Source of the DNA: VRUE01 sp036376915
GTDB taxonomy: Bacteria; Actinomycetota; Thermoleophilia; Solirubrobacterales; 70-9
DNA length: 64,000 bases
NCBI GenBank assembly: GCA_036376915.1
Contig: DASUZK010000100.1
Span: forward strand, 1-64,000
Direction: 5' to 3'
The notes under the pieces are model-generated. The model made no database searches and had not been told where the DNA came from. It saw only the letters and a program-made list of their open reading frames with translations. Shown piece after piece: positions 61,740-64,000 of this stretch. Positions within the stretch are counted from its first letter, which is position 1. The number at the start of each line of letters is the position of its first letter. The position numbers were made by a program, and so were the translations under genes.

Positions 61740-62324
61740 CTATTCGACCGCGAGCAGGTCGATCACGAAGATCAGCGTTTCGTTCGGGCCGATCGCCGGA
61801 GGGGAGCCGGTTTCGCCGTAGGCGAGTTCCGGCGGGATGATCAGCTCGCGACGACCGCCGACCTTCATCCCTTCCACGCCCTGGTCCCAGCCGGGGATCA
61901 CCATGCCGGCGCCGAGCTGGAAGGTGAACGGTTCGCGGCCCCACGAAGCGTCGAACTCTTCGCCGCTTCCGTAGCCGACCCCGACGTACTCGACGCTGAC
62001 CACGTCGCCCGCCTTGGCGGTGGCGCCGCTGCCTGTTTCGATGTCCCTCACCTCGAGCTGCTTCGGCGGCGGCCCGCTCGGAACGGTGACCTTCGGCTTG
62101 GCCTTGCTCGTTTCGGGCTTCGCCTGCTTGGGCGCGGGCTTCGCCTTCTTGCTCGCTTCGGGCTTCGCCTGCTTGGGCGCGGTCGATTCGGTCGGCGGCG
62201 CTTCGGTCGTGGTCGCCTGCGTCGTTTCGGTCGACTCGGTCGTCGAGTCGTCGCTGCCGCAACCGGCAACGGCCAACACGGCACACAGGGCAAGGATCGA
62301 GATCGGGATTCTCACGCGCCGCAT
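61740..62324 (-). CDS. FKBP-type peptidyl-prolyl isomerase lipoprotein
   Basis: This 194-residue protein has a lipobox (ILALCAVLAVAGC), a long Thr/Lys/Ala/Pro linker (25-80) and a complete FKBP domain: VEYVGVGYGSGEEFDASWGREPFTFQLG, VIPGWDQGVEGMKVGGRRELIIPPELAYG, ETLIFVIDLLAVE. The active-site Tyr, Phe-Asp, Trp and Tyr are present. It should fold exported proteins at the outer face of the membrane. Tandem paralogue of the previous gene. GAA-rich. Confidence 0.92.
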   Translation of the reverse strand: MRRVRIPISILALCAVLAVAGCGSDDSTTESTETTQATTTEAPPTESTAPKQAKPEASKKAKPAPKQAKPETSKAKPKVTVPSGPPPKQLEVRDIETGSGATAKAGDVVSVEYVGVGYGSGEEFDASWGREPFTFQLGAGMVIPGWDQGVEGMKVGGRRELIIPPELAYGETGSPPAIGPNETLIFVIDLLAVE

Positions 62325-62351
62325 CCTACGACAGCTGCTTGGAGCAGGCCC

Positions 62352-62714
62352 TCAGCCCTTGCCGGAGATCAGGTCCCAGGCGCGGCGGAGCTTGTCGTTG
62401 CCGCCCTTGGCCATGTCGCCGGGCCCAACCTCGAGCACACCCGGGTTGGCGCCCGGCTTGGGCAGTGCCTCGGCTTCCGCGGCATCGATCCGCAGGACGA
62501 CTCCCCGCTCGTAGATCGCCTCCACCTCCGGCGCGTCCACGAACCTGTGGCCTCCGGGCAGGATGCTCGTGTCCAGGACGATGCCGTCGAAGATGTCGTC
62601 GTCGGGCACCGCGAGGACGTGCTCCACCTCGCCCAGCTTCTCCCCGTCGCTCGAGTAGACGGGAACCCCCGCCCCGAGAACGAGGAAGGAGATGGGTGCG
62701 CCCAGATCGTCCAT
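62352..62714 (-). CDS. PRC-barrel-like small protein
   Basis: This 120-residue protein has a PRC-barrel-type beta core (GAGVPVYSSDGEKLGEVEHVLAVPDDDIFDGIVLD ... HRFVDAPEVEAIYERGVVL), and a helical charged tail. PRC barrels bind RNA-processing factors or photosynthetic complexes and are often of unknown role. Divergent from the small alpha/beta-barrel gene. Confidence 0.75.
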   Translation of the reverse strand: MDDLGAPISFLVLGAGVPVYSSDGEKLGEVEHVLAVPDDDIFDGIVLDTSILPGGHRFVDAPEVEAIYERGVVLRIDAAEAEALPKPGANPGVLEVGPGDMAKGGNDKLRRAWDLISGKG

Positions 62715-62804
62715 CGCGTGAGCATATCCCTCCCCCCGCCTCGCCAGAGCCTCGGCGGCGGGTTATGCTCGCAGCCGCAACCAGTCGACGATGGAGGAGC
62801 GAAA

Positions 62805-63092
62805 ATGGCAGTCGGTCTATGGGTCAGCTTTGCGGGCGGGACGCAGGAGCAGTACGAGGCGGTCAACGCGCACCTCGGGGTCGAGCAGAACCCCCCGGAG
62901 GGGTTGATCTTCCACTCGGCTGGCCCGATGGAGGGCGGTTGGAACGTGATCGACTTCTGGGAGTCGCGTGAGGCCTTCGACCGCTTCCTCGAGGGACGGC
63001 TCGGCCCGGGAATCCAGGAGCTCGGCGACCAGGCCCCGCCGAACCCCCCCAACATCAAAGAGTTCCCCGTCCACAACATCATCAAGGGGTAG
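62805..63092 (+). CDS. Small protein, possible dimeric alpha/beta barrel
   Basis: ATG at 62805 follows ATGGAGGAGCGAAA, a good ribosome site. The 95-residue product has a beta-alpha-beta-beta pattern (VGLWVSFAGGTQEQYEAVNAH, GLIFHSAGPMEGGWNVIDFWESREAFDRFLEG), as in antibiotic-monooxygenase-like or dimeric ferredoxin-like proteins. The family is not certain. It is followed 22 bases later by the acyl-CoA ligase gene, so co-transcription is likely. Confidence 0.7.
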   Translation: MAVGLWVSFAGGTQEQYEAVNAHLGVEQNPPEGLIFHSAGPMEGGWNVIDFWESREAFDRFLEGRLGPGIQELGDQAPPNPPNIKEFPVHNIIKG

Positions 63093-63114
63093 GGGAGCGC
63101 CCCGCCGTGCCGAG

Positions 63115-64000
63115 ATGACCCTGAACCTCGCATCGCTGCTGACCGAGAGCGCCGAGCGCTCGCCGGAGGCCCCGGCGATCCGATTCGGCGACAAAGAGCT
63201 CAGCTACGGGCAGCTCGACGACCTCAGCGCCCGGCTCGCCACGCTGCTGCGCGAGAAGGGGTTCGAGCCGGGCGACCGGGTCGGCGTGATGCTGCCCAAC
63301 GTGCCCGAATTCCCGGTCGCCTACTACGGCGTGCTGCGCGCCGGCGGCGTCGTCGTGCCGATGAACGTGCTGCTGAAGCGGCGGGAGATCGCCTTCTACC
63401 TGGAGGACTCGGGCGCCAAGCTGCTGCTCGCCTGGCACGGCTTCGCCGAGGAGGCGAGGGAGGGGGCCGCCGAGGCCGGCGCAGAGCTGATCGAGGTCGA
63501 GCCCGCCACCTTCGCGGCGACGCTGGCCGAGCTGGAGCCGACCCCGGGCCTCGCCGAGACGGCCGCGGACGACACCGCGGTGATCCTCTACACCTCGGGC
63601 ACCACGGGCAAACCGAAGGGGGCCGAGCTCACCCACGTCAACCTCCATCGCAACGCCGAGATCTCCTCGCGCACGACCTGCGAAGTCGGCCCCGGCTCGG
63701 TCGTCCTCGGCGCTCTTCCCCTCTTCCACTCGTTCGGCCAGTCGGTCGGCATGAACGCCTCGCTTCTGGTCGGCGCCTGCCTCACCCTGGTGCCGAAATT
63801 CGACCCCGGCGAGACGCTGGAGACGATGCAGCGCGACGGTGTCACCCACTTCTACGGGGTGCCGACGATGTTCGGCGCGCTCCTGCACCACCCCGATCGC
63901 GAGAGCTTCGACACCTCCTCGCTGCGCAACTGCGTGACCGGCGGCGCCTCGATGCCGGTCGAGGTGCTGCACGGATTCGAGGAGGCCTTCGGCGCGGTCG
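63115..64000 (+). CDS. Acyl-CoA synthetase (AMP-forming), N-terminal part
   Basis: The gene runs off the right edge; 295 residues are visible. It shows the ANL superfamily start (NLASLLTESAERSPEAPAIRFG), GYGVLRAGGVVVPMN and the P-loop YTSGTTGKPKGAELTHVNL. The A5-like LPLFHSFGQ follows, then FYGVPTMFGALL. It activates a fatty or related carboxylic acid to its CoA thioester; chain length is not determinable. Confidence 0.9.
   Translation, partial: MTLNLASLLTESAERSPEAPAIRFGDKELSYGQLDDLSARLATLLREKGFEPGDRVGVMLPNVPEFPVAYYGVLRAGGVVVPMNVLLKRREIAFYLEDSGAKLLLAWHGFAEEAREGAAEAGAELIEVEPATFAATLAELEPTPGLAETAADDTAVILYTSGTTGKPKGAELTHVNLHRNAEISSRTTCEVGPGSVVLGALPLFHSFGQSVGMNASLLVGACLTLVPKFDPGETLETMQRDGVTHFYGVPTMFGALLHHPDRESFDTSSLRNCVTGGASMPVEVLHGFEEAFGAV

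Overview
The window is strongly GC-rich, with mostly G/C third codon positions, frequent GTG starts and short overlaps between neighbouring genes. Gene content and order suggest a high-GC actinobacterium, most likely Thermoleophilia/Solirubrobacterales. The evidence is the mfd - SurA-like - eno - ftsB block, the glmU - prs and rplY - pth order, the rsmI/metG and tatD - rsmA - ispE clusters, an FmdB protein, an LCP protein, and exported proteins with InlB-like, NHL-like and collagen-like segments. This placement is inference from gene content; no phylogeny was run.

Layout. 1-5,050: exported repeat proteins, a Mug-type glycosylase, a DHFR-fold protein, an RTX-repeat protein, a VapBC toxin-antitoxin pair and a cupin. 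5,115-10,740: an accessory stretch with an unknown two-gene unit, a nitrilase-family protein, a PD-(D/E)XK-like protein and initiator tRNA-Met. 10,836-20,810: ppx, an IlvG-like TPP enzyme, tRNA-Leu, an unknown coiled-coil membrane protein, an ECF sigma factor fused to an anti-sigma-like zinc domain, a UPF0173 hydrolase, an inactive-looking zinc-ribbon rhomboid, class I aldolase, a thermonuclease and small proteins. 20,836-43,770: a large membrane protein carrying three palindromic inserts, then ftsB, eno, a SurA-like foldase and mfd. These are followed by a divergent FAH/deacetylase/GMC run, crotonase, pth, rplY, a UbiB kinase with a frameshifted membrane gene, a hairpin-flanked DUF559 gene, GDPD, prs, glmU and HdeD.

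43,879-64,000: tRNA-Gln, a PucR regulator, a DedA-PAP2 fusion, ispE, rsmA, tatD, a collagen-like exported protein, lactate 2-monooxygenase, metG, rsmI, ROK glucokinase, LCP, CMD and MBL enzymes, FmdB, glyS, a VOC protein, an AlkZ-like winged-helix protein, two FKBP lipoproteins, a PRC-barrel protein, a small alpha/beta-barrel protein and the start of an acyl-CoA ligase.

The housekeeping parts cover tRNA charging and turnover (metG, glyS, pth, three tRNAs), ribosome maturation (rsmA, rsmI, L25), transcription-coupled repair (mfd), envelope precursors (glmU, ispE, DedA-PAP2, LCP), PRPP (prs) and glycolysis (eno, aldolase, glucokinase).

The most unusual signal is the wealth of palindromic DNA. 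One family (about 90 bp, conserved ends, variable core) has five copies, three of them inside one membrane-protein gene and translated in frame. A second (about 45 bp hairpins) also has five copies, one of which supplies the start codon of a DUF559 gene. Several single long inverted repeats are also present. No transposase, integrase or CRISPR array was seen. Other points of note are three genes that seem to start at CTG, an inactive rhomboid, a degenerate FKBP and a one-base frameshift in a membrane-protein gene.
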